Source of the DNA: Nocardia jinanensis
GTDB lineage: Bacteria > Actinomycetota > Actinomycetes > Mycobacteriales > Mycobacteriaceae
Length of the DNA: 64,000 nucleotides
Direction of reading: 5' to 3'
NCBI RefSeq assembly: GCF_014645735.1
Contig: NZ_BMMH01000012.1
Span: 93,833-157,832, forward strand
The translations under genes were made by a program, and so were the position numbers. Of the stretch, positions 27,456 to 35,893 are shown piece after piece (within the stretch, counting starts at the first letter, position 1; the number at the start of each line of letters is the position of its first letter). A model generated the notes under the pieces. That model did not search any database, was not told where the DNA came from, and worked only from the letters and a program-made list of their open reading frames with translations.

Positions 27456-27689
27456 GTGTCCGACACCAGCGCCGAAGACCTCGCCGATATCGCGAGCCTC
27501 GGCTACGAACGCGCCCGTGACGAGCTGGCCAACGTGGTGAAGATGCTGGAGCAGGGCGGTATGGATCTCGACGACGCCCTGGCGCTGTGGGAACGCGGCG
27601 AAGCGCTCGCCAACCGCTGCGAGGAACATCTCGCCGGAGCGCGGCAGCGGATCGAGAACGCCCTCGCCGAATCCAACGATCCGGACTGA
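27456..27689 (+). CDS. xseB: exodeoxyribonuclease VII small subunit
   Basis: A 77-residue helical protein: LGYERARDELANVVKMLEQGGMDLDDALALWERGEALANRCEEHL contains the conserved small-subunit pattern, in which two helices pack on the XseA coiled coil. It starts at GTG 27456 immediately after xseA, and has normal length. Several copies assemble with one XseA. It converges on the DUF4245 gene. Confidence 0.95.
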   Translation: MSDTSAEDLADIASLGYERARDELANVVKMLEQGGMDLDDALALWERGEALANRCEEHLAGARQRIENALAESNDPD

Positions 27690-27704
27690 CCGGCGGCCGG
27701 CCGG

Positions 27705-28289
27705 TTATGTGGCCGGCAGCGGCCGGGCGGCGACCACCGCGGCGGCCAGGGTCTCGAAAGCTTCGGTATCGCCGGCACCCCGGATCAGCACCCGGCTGTC
27801 ACCGAAATCCGCGACCCACGCGGGTTCGGCGCCGGGCTCTTCGTAGACCACCCATTTCCGTCCGGCGATATCCCGGGTCCCCGAGGGATATTTCCCACCC
27901 GCGATATGTCCGGCCAGCACTTGCTCGGTGGCGTCGCTCTGGTCGAGTTCCATATAGGTGCCCGCACCGGTGACGTATCCGATGGTGCTCACCGTGCCGC
28001 CGCCGCGTTCGGTGATGGTGTCGCGGCTCCCGGAATTCGGCTGCCAGTTCGCCGGGAGTGCCGGTTCACGGATCGGGAACGAGAGGTTCTGCGCGTCCGA
28101 ACGCAATGCCGCGGCGACGTCGAAACTCGGGATCGTGCCCTGTGTCGGCCCACTCGCGGAGAAACTGCACTGACTGGTCAGCCCGGCGAACACCACGGCG
28201 ATCAGCACCAACGGGATCAGCGACCAGACCAGATCCCGGTAGTCGTTCATGATGCGTGGCTTCTTGTTCGGCACGGCTCCAGTATCCAT
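27705..28289 (-). CDS. DUF4245 membrane-anchored protein
   Basis: A 194-residue protein with a short cytoplasmic N-terminus (NKKPRIMNDYRDLVWSLIP), one membrane helix (residues ~20-40, LVLIAVVFAGLTSQC) and an extracytoplasmic domain (SFPIREPALPANWQPNSG, YVTGAGTYMELDQSDATEQ, VVYEEPGAEPAWVADFGDSR). This is the DUF4245 family, encoded divergently from glpX as in M. tuberculosis Rv1100/Rv1099c. No activity is known. The ATG at 28289 fits the family start; the open frame begins slightly earlier. Confidence 0.85.
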   Translation of the reverse strand: MDTGAVPNKKPRIMNDYRDLVWSLIPLVLIAVVFAGLTSQCSFSASGPTQGTIPSFDVAAALRSDAQNLSFPIREPALPANWQPNSGSRDTITERGGGTVSTIGYVTGAGTYMELDQSDATEQVLAGHIAGGKYPSGTRDIAGRKWVVYEEPGAEPAWVADFGDSRVLIRGAGDTEAFETLAAAVVAARPLPAT

Positions 28290-28405
28290 CGTGGTAGGGA
28301 CGGGGCCCCGCACTACCCCCGGTACTGCCGTACCAGGTGATCACCGGCGGGTATTCCGGCGATGCGACAATTACGGCAAGTTACACAACCTAGGAGGCAC
28401 CCGCT

Positions 28406-29449
28406 ATGACGGCATCTTCGAACGCTTCGAGCCGCCGCGAGGCACCTGATCGCAACCTCGCGCTCGAACTCGTCCGCGTCACCGAGGCCGGTGCTATGGC
28501 GGCGGGCCGCTGGGTGGGCAAGGGCGACAAAGAAGGCGGTGACGGGGCGGCCGTGGATGCCATGCGGCAGCTGGTCAGCTCCGTATCCATGAGTGGCGTG
28601 GTGGTGATCGGCGAGGGCGAGAAGGACGAGGCGCCCATGCTGTACAACGGCGAGAGCGTCGGTGACGGCACCGGTCCCGAGGTCGATTTCGCCGTCGATC
28701 CGATCGATGGGACCACCTTGATGTCGAAGGGTTCCCCCGGCGCCATCTCGGTGCTGGCGGTCGCCGAACGCGGTGCCATGTTCGACCCGTCGGCCGTGTT
28801 CTACATGGAGAAGATCGCCGTCGGACCCGATGCCGCCGATGTCATCGATATCTCGGCGCCCATCGGTGCGAACATCCGCAAGGTCGCCAAGGCCAAGAGT
28901 GCCTCGGTGTCCGATATCACGGTGTGCATCCTGGACCGGCCCCGCCACAGCGACCTGATCCAGGAGGTCCGCGACGCCGGCGCCCGGATCCGGCTCATCT
29001 CCGACGGTGACGTGGCCGGCGCCATCGCCGCGTCCCGGCCCGATTCCGGTACCGACATCCTGGTCGGCATCGGCGGCACCCCCGAGGGCATTATCGCCGC
29101 GGCCGCTATCCGCTGTATGGGTGGCGCGCTGCAGGGCAAGCTCGCCCCCAAGGACGACGAGGAGCGGCAGAAGGCGATCGACGCCGGACACGATCTGGAC
29201 CGGGTCCTGGTCACCGAGGATCTGGTGGCCGGGGACAATGTCTTCTTCTGCGCGACCGGCGTCACCGACGGCGACCTGCTGCGCGGTGTCCGCTACTACG
29301 GCGGCGGTGCGTCCACCCATTCCATCGTGATGCGGTCCAAGTCGGGCACCGTGCGCATGATCGACGCCTACCACCGCCTCACCAAACTGCGCGAGTACTC
29401 GTCGGTCGATTTCCACGGCGACGAGCACGCCAACCCGCCGCTGCCCTGA
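28406..29449 (+). CDS. glpX: fructose-1,6-bisphosphatase class II
   Basis: A 347-residue GlpX-type FBPase of gluconeogenesis, which hydrolyses fructose 1,6-bisphosphate with Mg or Mn. The metal site is in VVIGEGEKDEAPMLYNGE and VDFAVDPIDGTTLMSKG. Further conserved stretches are GGTPEGIIAAAAIRCMGG and FCATGVTDGDLLRGVRY. A strong AGGAGG ribosome site precedes the ATG at 28406. It is the homologue of M. tuberculosis Rv1099c, which is essential for growth on lipids. A 10-bp hairpin follows directly after the stop. Confidence 0.97.
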   Translation: MTASSNASSRREAPDRNLALELVRVTEAGAMAAGRWVGKGDKEGGDGAAVDAMRQLVSSVSMSGVVVIGEGEKDEAPMLYNGESVGDGTGPEVDFAVDPIDGTTLMSKGSPGAISVLAVAERGAMFDPSAVFYMEKIAVGPDAADVIDISAPIGANIRKVAKAKSASVSDITVCILDRPRHSDLIQEVRDAGARIRLISDGDVAGAIAASRPDSGTDILVGIGGTPEGIIAAAAIRCMGGALQGKLAPKDDEERQKAIDAGHDLDRVLVTEDLVAGDNVFFCATGVTDGDLLRGVRYYGGGASTHSIVMRSKSGTVRMIDAYHRLTKLREYSSVDFHGDEHANPPLP

Positions 29450-29458
29450 TCCCGCCGC

Positions 29459-29490
29459 GCGGTCCGGGGTTCTCCGGTACCGGACCGCGG
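29459..29490 (+). terminator. hairpin after glpX
   Basis: CGCGGTCCGG (29459-29468) pairs with CCGGACCGCG (29481-29490) over a 12-base loop, starting 9 bp after the stop codon. There is no T-tract, as is common for actinobacterial terminators. Confidence 0.6.
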
Positions 29491-29786
29491 GCAGGCGGCA
29501 TTCCTGCCGCCGCCGCGGGCCGCCGGTCGGCCCGGTACGGCACCCTGCGATACGAGGCCCTCGGGTTCCCCTCCGATCGCGACCGCGGCACATTCCGCCG
29601 CGTCTCAGCAAATTTCCGGCATCCCGCCACATCCTCGGCCGTTGCGGGTAATATCCGCGTGGCCACCGAACTGGCAGCGTCACGGATCTTGCGCTGGGTA
29701 GCCGTTTCGTTGCCGAATTCACAGCCGGCGTGATGAACCACAGGGACCAGTCCTCCATCACGCCGGCCTGTCGCGAGAGGATGGAC
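29491..29786. other. intergenic region upstream of the LGFP lipoprotein gene
   Basis: About 300 bp with no supported gene. The stretch from about 29600 to 29720 is less GC-rich and probably holds the lipoprotein promoter; no certain -35/-10 pair is identified. Confidence 0.3.
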
Positions 29787-30410
29787 ATGCACCACTTCGC
29801 TCGACGTTCGGCCGGATTCACCATGGCACTCGCCGCCGCGGGCCTGCTCGTCGCCGGCTGCGGTGACGACGACACGTCGGTGTCGGACACGGTCGGTTCC
29901 GTGACCTCGGCGGTGATGCCGGGCAACGGCACCGCCACCAACGGACCGTCCGCGTCCCCCGGCGCCGAGGGTTCGGCCACCGAGACGACAGGCGCCGAGG
30001 GTTCGGCGACCCCCGACGAGGACCCCAATGCCGATGCCGGTGAGACCACCGTGCAGACCCCGGACGGCAACGAGGTCACCGTGAAGGGCAGCATCTACCA
30101 GAAATACACCGAGGCGGGCGGCCCGACCGGCACGCTCGGTATGCCCGAGGGCGAGGAGCAGGTCGCCGGTGACGGCGGCCGGTACCAGAACTTCGTCGGC
30201 GGCACCATCTTCTTCAGCGAGGACACCGGTGCCCATATCGTCTGGGGCGATATTCGTGAAGCCTGGGAGGCCAACGGCGGCGCCGACGGCCAACTCGGAT
30301 TCCCGACCTCCGACGAGGAGACCACCCCCGAGGGCAAGGAGAGCCAGTTCGAGGGCGGCACCATCACCTGGAACTCCTCGGACCGTTCCACCACGGTCAC
30401 CGAGAACTGA
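29787..30410 (+). CDS. LGFP-repeat lipoprotein
   Basis: A 207-residue exported lipoprotein. The signal peptide (RRSAGFTMALAAAGLLVAGC) ends in a lipobox LVAGC, so the mature protein is lipid-anchored at Cys ~28. A disordered Thr/Gly/Glu-rich linker (residues ~30-100) follows. Then come two LGFP repeats: IYQKYTEAGGPTGTLGMPEG with FVGGTIFFSEDTGAHIVWG, and IREAWEANGGADGQLGFPTS with FEGGTITWN. LGFP repeats occur in cell-wall proteins of mycolate-containing bacteria and are thought to bind the arabinogalactan/mycolate layer. The ATG at 29787 has GAGAGG 6 bases upstream; an ATG at 29781 is the alternative. Confidence 0.88.
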   Translation: MHHFARRSAGFTMALAAAGLLVAGCGDDDTSVSDTVGSVTSAVMPGNGTATNGPSASPGAEGSATETTGAEGSATPDEDPNADAGETTVQTPDGNEVTVKGSIYQKYTEAGGPTGTLGMPEGEEQVAGDGGRYQNFVGGTIFFSEDTGAHIVWGDIREAWEANGGADGQLGFPTSDEETTPEGKESQFEGGTITWNSSDRSTTVTEN

Positions 30411-30421
30411 GCAACAACGGC

Positions 30422-30452
30422 ACGGGGCGCCCGCCACGGCGGGGCGCCCCGT
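30422..30452 (+). terminator. hairpin after the LGFP lipoprotein gene
   Basis: ACGGGGCGCCC (30422-30432) pairs with GGGCGCCCCGT (30442-30452) over a 9-base loop, 11 bp after the stop codon. It is perfect and very GC-rich, with no T-run. Confidence 0.65.
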
Positions 30453-30616
30453 CGCTGCCCGGGGACTCCGCGCCGCGCAATCCGGAATACTCGTTCACAT
30501 CCGGCGAGCCGTGCCGATTGTGCGCGACCCCCACCCCCACCAGCCCGGTCACCCATATCCCCCAACCCGCCCCCGGGGCTCACCCCACATCCGGTACGAC
30601 CCGCTACCGTGTGTGC

Positions 30617-31474
30617 GTGCAGAAACTGTTGACCGACCGCGACCTGCTGGAATCGCTCGCGGTAGAGGTGGAACTGACCATGCGGCGCCATACCGAGATC
30701 GCCGATGAATGGCAGCCGCACGACTTCGTCCCGTGGGACGACGGCCGCAACTTCGCGTTCCTCGGCGGCGAGGACTGGGATCCCACGCAGTCCGAGCTCA
30801 GCGATACGGCCCGGCTAGCGCTCACCGTGAGCGTGCTGATCGCCGACAATCTGCCCTCGTATCACCGAGAGGTCGGCAAGTACCTGCGCACCGGTGCGTG
30901 GTGGCGCTGGGTCGGCCGCTGGACCGCGGAGGAGGCCCGGCACTCCGTCCTGATCCGCAACTACCTGATGGCCACCCGCGCCTGCGACCCGGTGGAGCTG
31001 GAACGGCTGCGGATGGGCCATATGACCGACGGTTTCCGGCGCGAGTCGCTACATCTGCTGGATGTGCTGGCCGCCAGCGCGTTCGAGGAGACCGCCGCCG
31101 CCATCCGTCACCGCAATACGGCCGCGCTCGGGGAGAACCCCCTGGTCACGGCGATCAGCGAGCGGATCGCGAAGGACGACGAGCGGCAGGCAGCTGTCTT
31201 CGCCGACCTCGTCGCCGCCGGTTTCGCCGAGACCCCGGACCAGACCATGCGGGCCGTCGCCGACCAGGTCGCCGCGTTCCGGGTCCCGTCGCTCACCCTG
31301 CCCGGCGGGCGCAGCAGCGACGAGGTGCTGGCCGAGGCCGGTATCTACGATCCCGAGAAGCAGGACGAACTGGTTCTGGCGCCACTGTTGCGGCGCTGGG
31401 ATGTGTTCGGCCGCACCGATCTCGGCGAAGCCGGCGAAGCGGCGCGCGAGGAGCTCGCCCGGTTCCGGTCCTGA
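30617..31474 (+). CDS. acyl-ACP desaturase (DesA-like) with altered second iron motif
   Basis: A 285-residue relative of the mycobacterial DesA1/DesA2 acyl-carrier-protein desaturases. It has HDFVPWDDGRNFAFLGGEDWDP, the first-helix ligand region NLPSYHREV, the first ExxH motif RWTAEEARHSVLIRNYL and the third-helix glutamate in FEETAAAIRHRN. The second motif, expected as DExRH, reads DDERQ, so the Glu and His metal ligands are Asp and Gln here. This could weaken or change the di-iron site. Normal enzymes insert a double bond in long acyl chains. The start is GTG 30617 (or 30611). It lies between glpX/LGFP and fumC, not beside glyA as desA2 does in M. tuberculosis. Confidence 0.82.
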   Translation: MQKLLTDRDLLESLAVEVELTMRRHTEIADEWQPHDFVPWDDGRNFAFLGGEDWDPTQSELSDTARLALTVSVLIADNLPSYHREVGKYLRTGAWWRWVGRWTAEEARHSVLIRNYLMATRACDPVELERLRMGHMTDGFRRESLHLLDVLAASAFEETAAAIRHRNTAALGENPLVTAISERIAKDDERQAAVFADLVAAGFAETPDQTMRAVADQVAAFRVPSLTLPGGRSSDEVLAEAGIYDPEKQDELVLAPLLRRWDVFGRTDLGEAGEAAREELARFRS

Positions 31475-31485
31475 ATCCGTTCCCG

Positions 31486-31521
31486 GTGTGACGCGATCGA
31501 TGATCCGCGATCGCGTCGCAC
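31486..31521. terminator. bidirectional hairpin between desaturase and fumC
   Basis: GTGTGACGCGATCG (31486-31499) pairs with CGATCGCGTCGCAC (31508-31521), with one G:T-type mismatch and an 8-base loop. It sits between the convergent desaturase (+) and fumC (-) genes, where it can stop both transcripts. Confidence 0.6.
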
Positions 31522-31591
31522 CGGCACCGCTCACCCTCGCGTGCGGGGTAGGCGCCGTTTCACCGGCAGGTGAGCCGGTTTCCGCCCGCAT

Positions 31592-32992
31592 TCAGTCCTT
31601 GTCGATATTCGTCATGGACAGTACGTCCAGGCGGCGATCGAGTTCGGCTTCACTGAGACCGTCCCCGATCAGCCCACGATCGATCACCGTCTGCCGGATC
31701 GTCTTCTGCTCGCGCAGCGCCTGTTTGGCCACCGCCGCGGCCTCCTCGTAACCGATCGCCGAATTCAGCGGGGTCACGATCGAAGGGGAGGATTCGGCCA
31801 GCGTGCGCAGCCGTTCGGTATTCGCGGTCAGTCCGTGTACGCACCGGTCGGCGAACAGTCGCGAGACCGCCGCCAGCAGCCGGATGGATTCGAGCACATT
31901 GCGCGCCATCACCGGGATGTAGACGTTCAGTTCGAAATGCCCGCCCGCCCCGGCGAACGCGACCGCGGCATCGTTTCCGATCACCTGCGCCGCGACCTGG
32001 GTAACCGCCTCCGGCAGTACCGGATTCACCTTCCCGGGCATGATCGAACTACCCGGTTGCAGGTCGGGCAGTTGCAGTTCGCCCAATCCCGTCAGCGGTC
32101 CCGAACCCATCCAGCGAATATCGTTGGCGATCTTGGTCAGGCTCACCGCGACCGTCCGCAGTGCCCCGGACACCTCCACCAGCCCGTCGCGCGCGGCCTG
32201 CGCCTCGAAATGATCCTCGGCCTCGGCCAGCGCGTCGATCCCGGTGACCCGGACCAACTCGGCCACCACCTTCCCGCCGAACTCGGCGGGTGCGTTCAGG
32301 CCGGTCCCCACCGCGGTACCGCCGATCGGCAGTTCACCGAGCCGCGGCAGCGTCGCCAGCAGGCGTTCCATTCCCGCCGCGACCTGCCGGGTATAGCCAC
32401 CGAACTCCTGGCCGAGCGTCACCGGAACGGCGTCCATCAGATGAGTGCGTCCGGATTTCACCACTGTGCGCCATTCGGCCGCTTTGTCCAGCAGCGCCAG
32501 TCGCAGATGTTCGAGGGCCGGTAGCAGATCCTTGATCACGGCCTCGGTGGCGGCCAGATGCGTCGCGGTCGGGAAGGTGTCGTTCGACGACTGCGACATG
32601 TTCACATGATCGTTCGGATGCACCGTGACCCCGTGACCGGCCGCGATCGAGGCGATCACCTCATTGGCGTTCATATTCGAACTGGTCCCCGACCCGGTCT
32701 GGAACACATCGATGGGGAACTGGTCGTCGTGCCGCCCTTCGGCGATCTCACCGGCGGCCGCGAGGATGGCCGCGGCCCGCTCGTCGTCCAGCAGTCCCAG
32801 ATCGCGGTTGACGACCGCGCAGGCCCCCTTCAGCAGCCCGAGCGCCCGGATCTGTGCCCGCTCCAGCCCGCGCCCGCTGATCGGGAAGTTCTCCACCGCC
32901 CGCTGAGTCTGGGCACGCCACAACGCGTCCACCGGAACGCGGACCTCGCCCATGGTGTCGTGCTCGATGCGGTACTGCTTTTCCTCGCTCAT
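31592..32992 (-). CDS. fumC: class II fumarate hydratase
   Basis: A 466-residue homotetrameric TCA-cycle enzyme that interconverts fumarate and malate. Motifs in order: FQTGSGTSSNMNANEVIA (residues ~97-114), SQSSNDTFPTATHLAA, GRTHLMDAVPVTLGQEFGGY (with the catalytic His), and the signature GSSIMPGKVNPVLPEAV with the flexible catalytic serine loop. Length and ATG start at 32992 match the family. It is the homologue of M. tuberculosis Rv1098c, near glpX in the same conserved block. Confidence 0.97.
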   Translation of the reverse strand: MSEEKQYRIEHDTMGEVRVPVDALWRAQTQRAVENFPISGRGLERAQIRALGLLKGACAVVNRDLGLLDDERAAAILAAAGEIAEGRHDDQFPIDVFQTGSGTSSNMNANEVIASIAAGHGVTVHPNDHVNMSQSSNDTFPTATHLAATEAVIKDLLPALEHLRLALLDKAAEWRTVVKSGRTHLMDAVPVTLGQEFGGYTRQVAAGMERLLATLPRLGELPIGGTAVGTGLNAPAEFGGKVVAELVRVTGIDALAEAEDHFEAQAARDGLVEVSGALRTVAVSLTKIANDIRWMGSGPLTGLGELQLPDLQPGSSIMPGKVNPVLPEAVTQVAAQVIGNDAAVAFAGAGGHFELNVYIPVMARNVLESIRLLAAVSRLFADRCVHGLTANTERLRTLAESSPSIVTPLNSAIGYEEAAAVAKQALREQKTIRQTVIDRGLIGDGLSEAELDRRLDVLSMTNIDKD

Positions 32993-33186
32993 GATTCCGA
33001 CCCTATGCCGCCTCTGGGCGATGTTGGCGTGCCACGCGTGAGGTCTGGGTCACCGGTGTTCCCGGCGCTCCGGAGACCGATGTGGACATCGGCAGCCTCA
33101 TTCCCAGGCCCTCCGTTCATGCCGTGCCGGTCCAGCGGACCCCACTGACCGCGGCGCCGCCGTTCCGCGCTGCCGCGTCCGGACAC

Positions 33187-33906
33187 TCATATCTGAACCG
33201 GCGCGGAACCGATGAGCCGATCGATCTCATCACGCAGTTCGGCGTGTGAGATGGGATCTATGTGGAAGTCCTGATAGCGGTGCCGGTAGATGTACCGGCC
33301 GTCGTCGACGATATCGAACCAGCTCAGATAGCGCGGAGGTGGCGGATCCGGTGCACGCAGCCGGTGGCGTGCCTCGAGAAAACCCGAACCCGCTCGCGGC
33401 GCCTTCAGCAGCCGGCGCATCCGGTCGGCGGGCTGCGGTTTGCCGCCGTTCCAGACTTCGTAGGTGTCCCGGAGCCGATCGACACTCTCCACGAGCGGTG
33501 GCCGGGTCCCTTTCGGCAGTTCACCGAGAATCTGCAGGAAGATCTTGGGCACGATCGCGGGTGAGCCCATCTGGATCACGAACTTGCCGTCGAAATCAGT
33601 AGTGGTACCGGGGAACTGCACCGCGGTGACAGCGACGTTCCCGGCGAACGCGCCATAGGCGCGGATCCGATGGCGACGGGAACCGGAAAGGGTGAGCGTG
33701 TACTCCGGGTCGGCGGCGATCCGCAGCGCCCCGGTGAGATCCGGGTCGCCGCCGCGCGGGTATACGGTCGCGATCCCGGCGACCAACTGCTGGAACTCGT
33801 CCTCCCAGCGCACCGACGACCGCACTTCCAGCGGGTACGGATACCGATCCTTACCCGTCTCCTTCCAGACGTGCATGAGCTCGTCCGGGGTGAACTCCCA
33901 TTTCAC
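33187..33906 (-). CDS. EspG-family type VII secretion chaperone
   Basis: A 239-residue protein. The start MKWEFTPDELMHVWKETGKDRYPYPLEVRS is the hallmark of Nocardia/Rhodococcus EspG-like proteins, and PEYTLTLSGSRRHRIRAYGAFAG fits the central sheet. EspG proteins bind PPE substrates in the cytoplasm and deliver them to the ESX machine. Its ATG overlaps the stop of the PPE-like gene (ATGA), so chaperone and client are coupled. This is the last gene of a four-gene operon. Confidence 0.85.
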   Translation of the reverse strand: MKWEFTPDELMHVWKETGKDRYPYPLEVRSSVRWEDEFQQLVAGIATVYPRGGDPDLTGALRIAADPEYTLTLSGSRRHRIRAYGAFAGNVAVTAVQFPGTTTDFDGKFVIQMGSPAIVPKIFLQILGELPKGTRPPLVESVDRLRDTYEVWNGGKPQPADRMRRLLKAPRAGSGFLEARHRLRAPDPPPPRYLSWFDIVDDGRYIYRHRYQDFHIDPISHAELRDEIDRLIGSAPVQI

Positions 33907-35255
33907 CGACGGTCCCCGCGATCATCGGCGGGCTGGGCGGCAGGAGCGTCCGCGCCGAGAACTCCGCCCAGAGCAACGATCCGGGGACCGAACAGCTCTT
34001 CCTCACGATCCTGGATCAGATAATCGGGAGTCTTGTGCTCGTCGTCGTCCTCACCGCGCTTGCCCGCACCGGGCGACATCATGCCCGGCATCCCGGACAT
34101 GCCCCGATTGTTCCCCGCAGCGGCCGAGGCCGCGGCGAGACTCCCGGTGGACGTGTTGGGAGTGCCGGGGGCACCCGTCACCGTCTTACCCGGAGTCTGG
34201 TTCTGCGGAGTGCCACCCGGTGTTCCGGACGGCGACCCCGACGGCACCGACGGCGACCCGGTCATCGTGGTCGACGGTGCGGTGCGTTGCGGGTCACCGG
34301 ACGGGGTTCCGGTGGTGGTGTTCGGCTGCTGGGTGGTCGGCGACTCGGTCGTGCCCGCCGTCGTGGTCTGCGAATCCTCTTCGTTACCGGCGGTTTCCGT
34401 ATTCTCGCCCGGGTTCTCGTTCTCTCCGGGCGTTTCGGTACCCGGGGTCTCGCCGGAGGGAGTGGAGGCGGTCGTGCTGCTACCGCTGGGGCCGGAGGTC
34501 GAGGTCCCGCCCGGAACAGACGACTCTGTCCCGTCCCCGGGCGCCTGGACCGGCACGAAGGTCGGAACGCCGTCACCTGCGGGCTGGTAGGTGGGTTTGT
34601 AGGCCATATTCATGGCCTCGACCGCGACCAGCCGCTGCTCTTCCTTGAAGCGATCGAGCGCGGCGGCAGCGGCGGGGTCGGTGGCACCGACAACCGTCTG
34701 GGCGATCTGGGCGGGGTCGACCACGGAAGTGGCGATCGCAGGATTCGTTCCCGGCAACTGGGTGGGTGGTGGCGGGACGGACTTCTTCACGACCTCTGCC
34801 CCATAAGCGGCGGCCTTGACCCGAAACCCGACGGAGCGGATCACTTCCTGCACGTCGGTCGCTTGATCGTAGAACTTCCGTGCTGCCTGGTTGGCAGCGT
34901 CCGCGAACTTTCCGTCCATGCCATCGGAGAGTTCGCGCTGAATGGCCAGATGGGCTCCGAACAGACCACCGCTGAGGGCAATCGCAGCAGCCTCGTATGT
35001 ATCTGCGAAAGCATGCATGAGGCCAGGGGACATTTCTCCGGCCTTTGAATGAATCTCTTCGTGCGAGAGCCCTTCGAATTGCTCCATCGCAGTGATGTAA
35101 GACGGATCTCGACCACCGTGAGACACCTGAGATCCGAAGTGCTCCGCGCCCGACTGACTCTGTTGTCCCGCAAGTCTGTCACCCACCGAGGAGGGAGCGA
35201 TTCCGAGCGCTGGACCGAAGAACCCCAACGGTGAAGGTTGCTGCTCCCCACCCAT
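33903..35255 (-). CDS. PPE-like ESX substrate with Ser/Thr/Pro-rich region
   Basis: A 450-residue protein. Residues ~50-180 are a helical PPE-like domain (MEQFEGLSHEEIHSKAGEMS, IALSGGLFGAHLAIQRELSD, KFYDQATDVQEVIRSVGFRV), followed by an Ala-rich stretch with a proline cluster (VPPPPTQLPG). Residues ~225-400 are low-complexity Ser/Thr/Pro/Gly. The C-terminal motif DEHKTPDYLIQDREEELFG is conserved in Nocardia PPE-like proteins. The ATG at 35255 is the natural start; the open frame to 35318 adds only an unlikely Arg-rich leader. It is likely exported as a partner of the small helical protein encoded two genes upstream. Confidence 0.78.
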   Translation of the reverse strand: MGGEQQPSPLGFFGPALGIAPSSVGDRLAGQQSQSGAEHFGSQVSHGGRDPSYITAMEQFEGLSHEEIHSKAGEMSPGLMHAFADTYEAAAIALSGGLFGAHLAIQRELSDGMDGKFADAANQAARKFYDQATDVQEVIRSVGFRVKAAAYGAEVVKKSVPPPPTQLPGTNPAIATSVVDPAQIAQTVVGATDPAAAAALDRFKEEQRLVAVEAMNMAYKPTYQPAGDGVPTFVPVQAPGDGTESSVPGGTSTSGPSGSSTTASTPSGETPGTETPGENENPGENTETAGNEEDSQTTTAGTTESPTTQQPNTTTGTPSGDPQRTAPSTTMTGSPSVPSGSPSGTPGGTPQNQTPGKTVTGAPGTPNTSTGSLAAASAAAGNNRGMSGMPGMMSPGAGKRGEDDDEHKTPDYLIQDREEELFGPRIVALGGVLGADAPAAQPADDRGDRR

Positions 35256-35257
35256 GG

Positions 35258-35893
35258 TTAATTGTCCGCCCCGATAGAGGGTTCGAACGTTTCCGCGATG
35301 TGTAGAACGCCGTCGCACCGCTCCAACCCGGCCTCCGAACCTTCGAACGTCCTTGTGGTATTGAAGATCACAAAGCCAGCCTTTGTTCGAACGTGAATAT
35401 CACAGGTCTTCACCAAATGCGGGTCGCGAACCCACATCGCTTCACGGCCGTTAATTGTCAGCGGTTCGTTGATCGCACCATTTTTATCCAGATCCTCTTG
35501 CCAGCTCGCGTTCCCCGAGTCGACCTGCAGATCCCAGTGCAAGCCATCGAAATCGCAGGTGAAGAATGTGTATTCGGTAATCAGGTCCTGACCTCGTCGT
35601 CGGCTTGCCGGATCCAGGCCAGCGCGCACAACGGCATCATCATCGATCCACGTACATGGATCGAATGCAACTTCCGGACGCCCCTGATCTGTGTACTCAC
35701 TCTGCTGCGACGGCGGCTGCAGTTCCGGGGCGGTGAGAGTCGGACGAGTTGTAACACCTTCAGGACTCTTCGTGATCTCAGCTGACGCAGGTCCATGATC
35801 GGCCGGTGCGTCGGCGTCCTGCGCACATCCGCCACTCAGTCCCACCAGGATGCACGACGCCGTCGCAGTCACCAATTTGTAAAGTCTCGTCAC
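35258..35893 (-). CDS. DUF3558 lipoprotein
   Basis: A 211-residue lipoprotein. The signal peptide YKLVTATASCILVGLSGGCAQD ends in a lipobox-like LSGGC (Cys ~23), followed by a short linker. The DUF3558 core contains FDPCTWIDDDAVVRAGLDPASRR, EYTFFTCDFDGLHWDLQVDSGN and HLVKTCDIHVRTKAGFVIF, with paired cysteines. DUF3558 proteins are cell-envelope lipoproteins often encoded beside ESX-type genes in Nocardia. The ATG overlaps the stop of the upstream helical protein gene (ATGA), and the PPE-like gene starts 2 bp after its stop. Confidence 0.85.
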   Translation of the reverse strand: MTRLYKLVTATASCILVGLSGGCAQDADAPADHGPASAEITKSPEGVTTRPTLTAPELQPPSQQSEYTDQGRPEVAFDPCTWIDDDAVVRAGLDPASRRRGQDLITEYTFFTCDFDGLHWDLQVDSGNASWQEDLDKNGAINEPLTINGREAMWVRDPHLVKTCDIHVRTKAGFVIFNTTRTFEGSEAGLERCDGVLHIAETFEPSIGADN

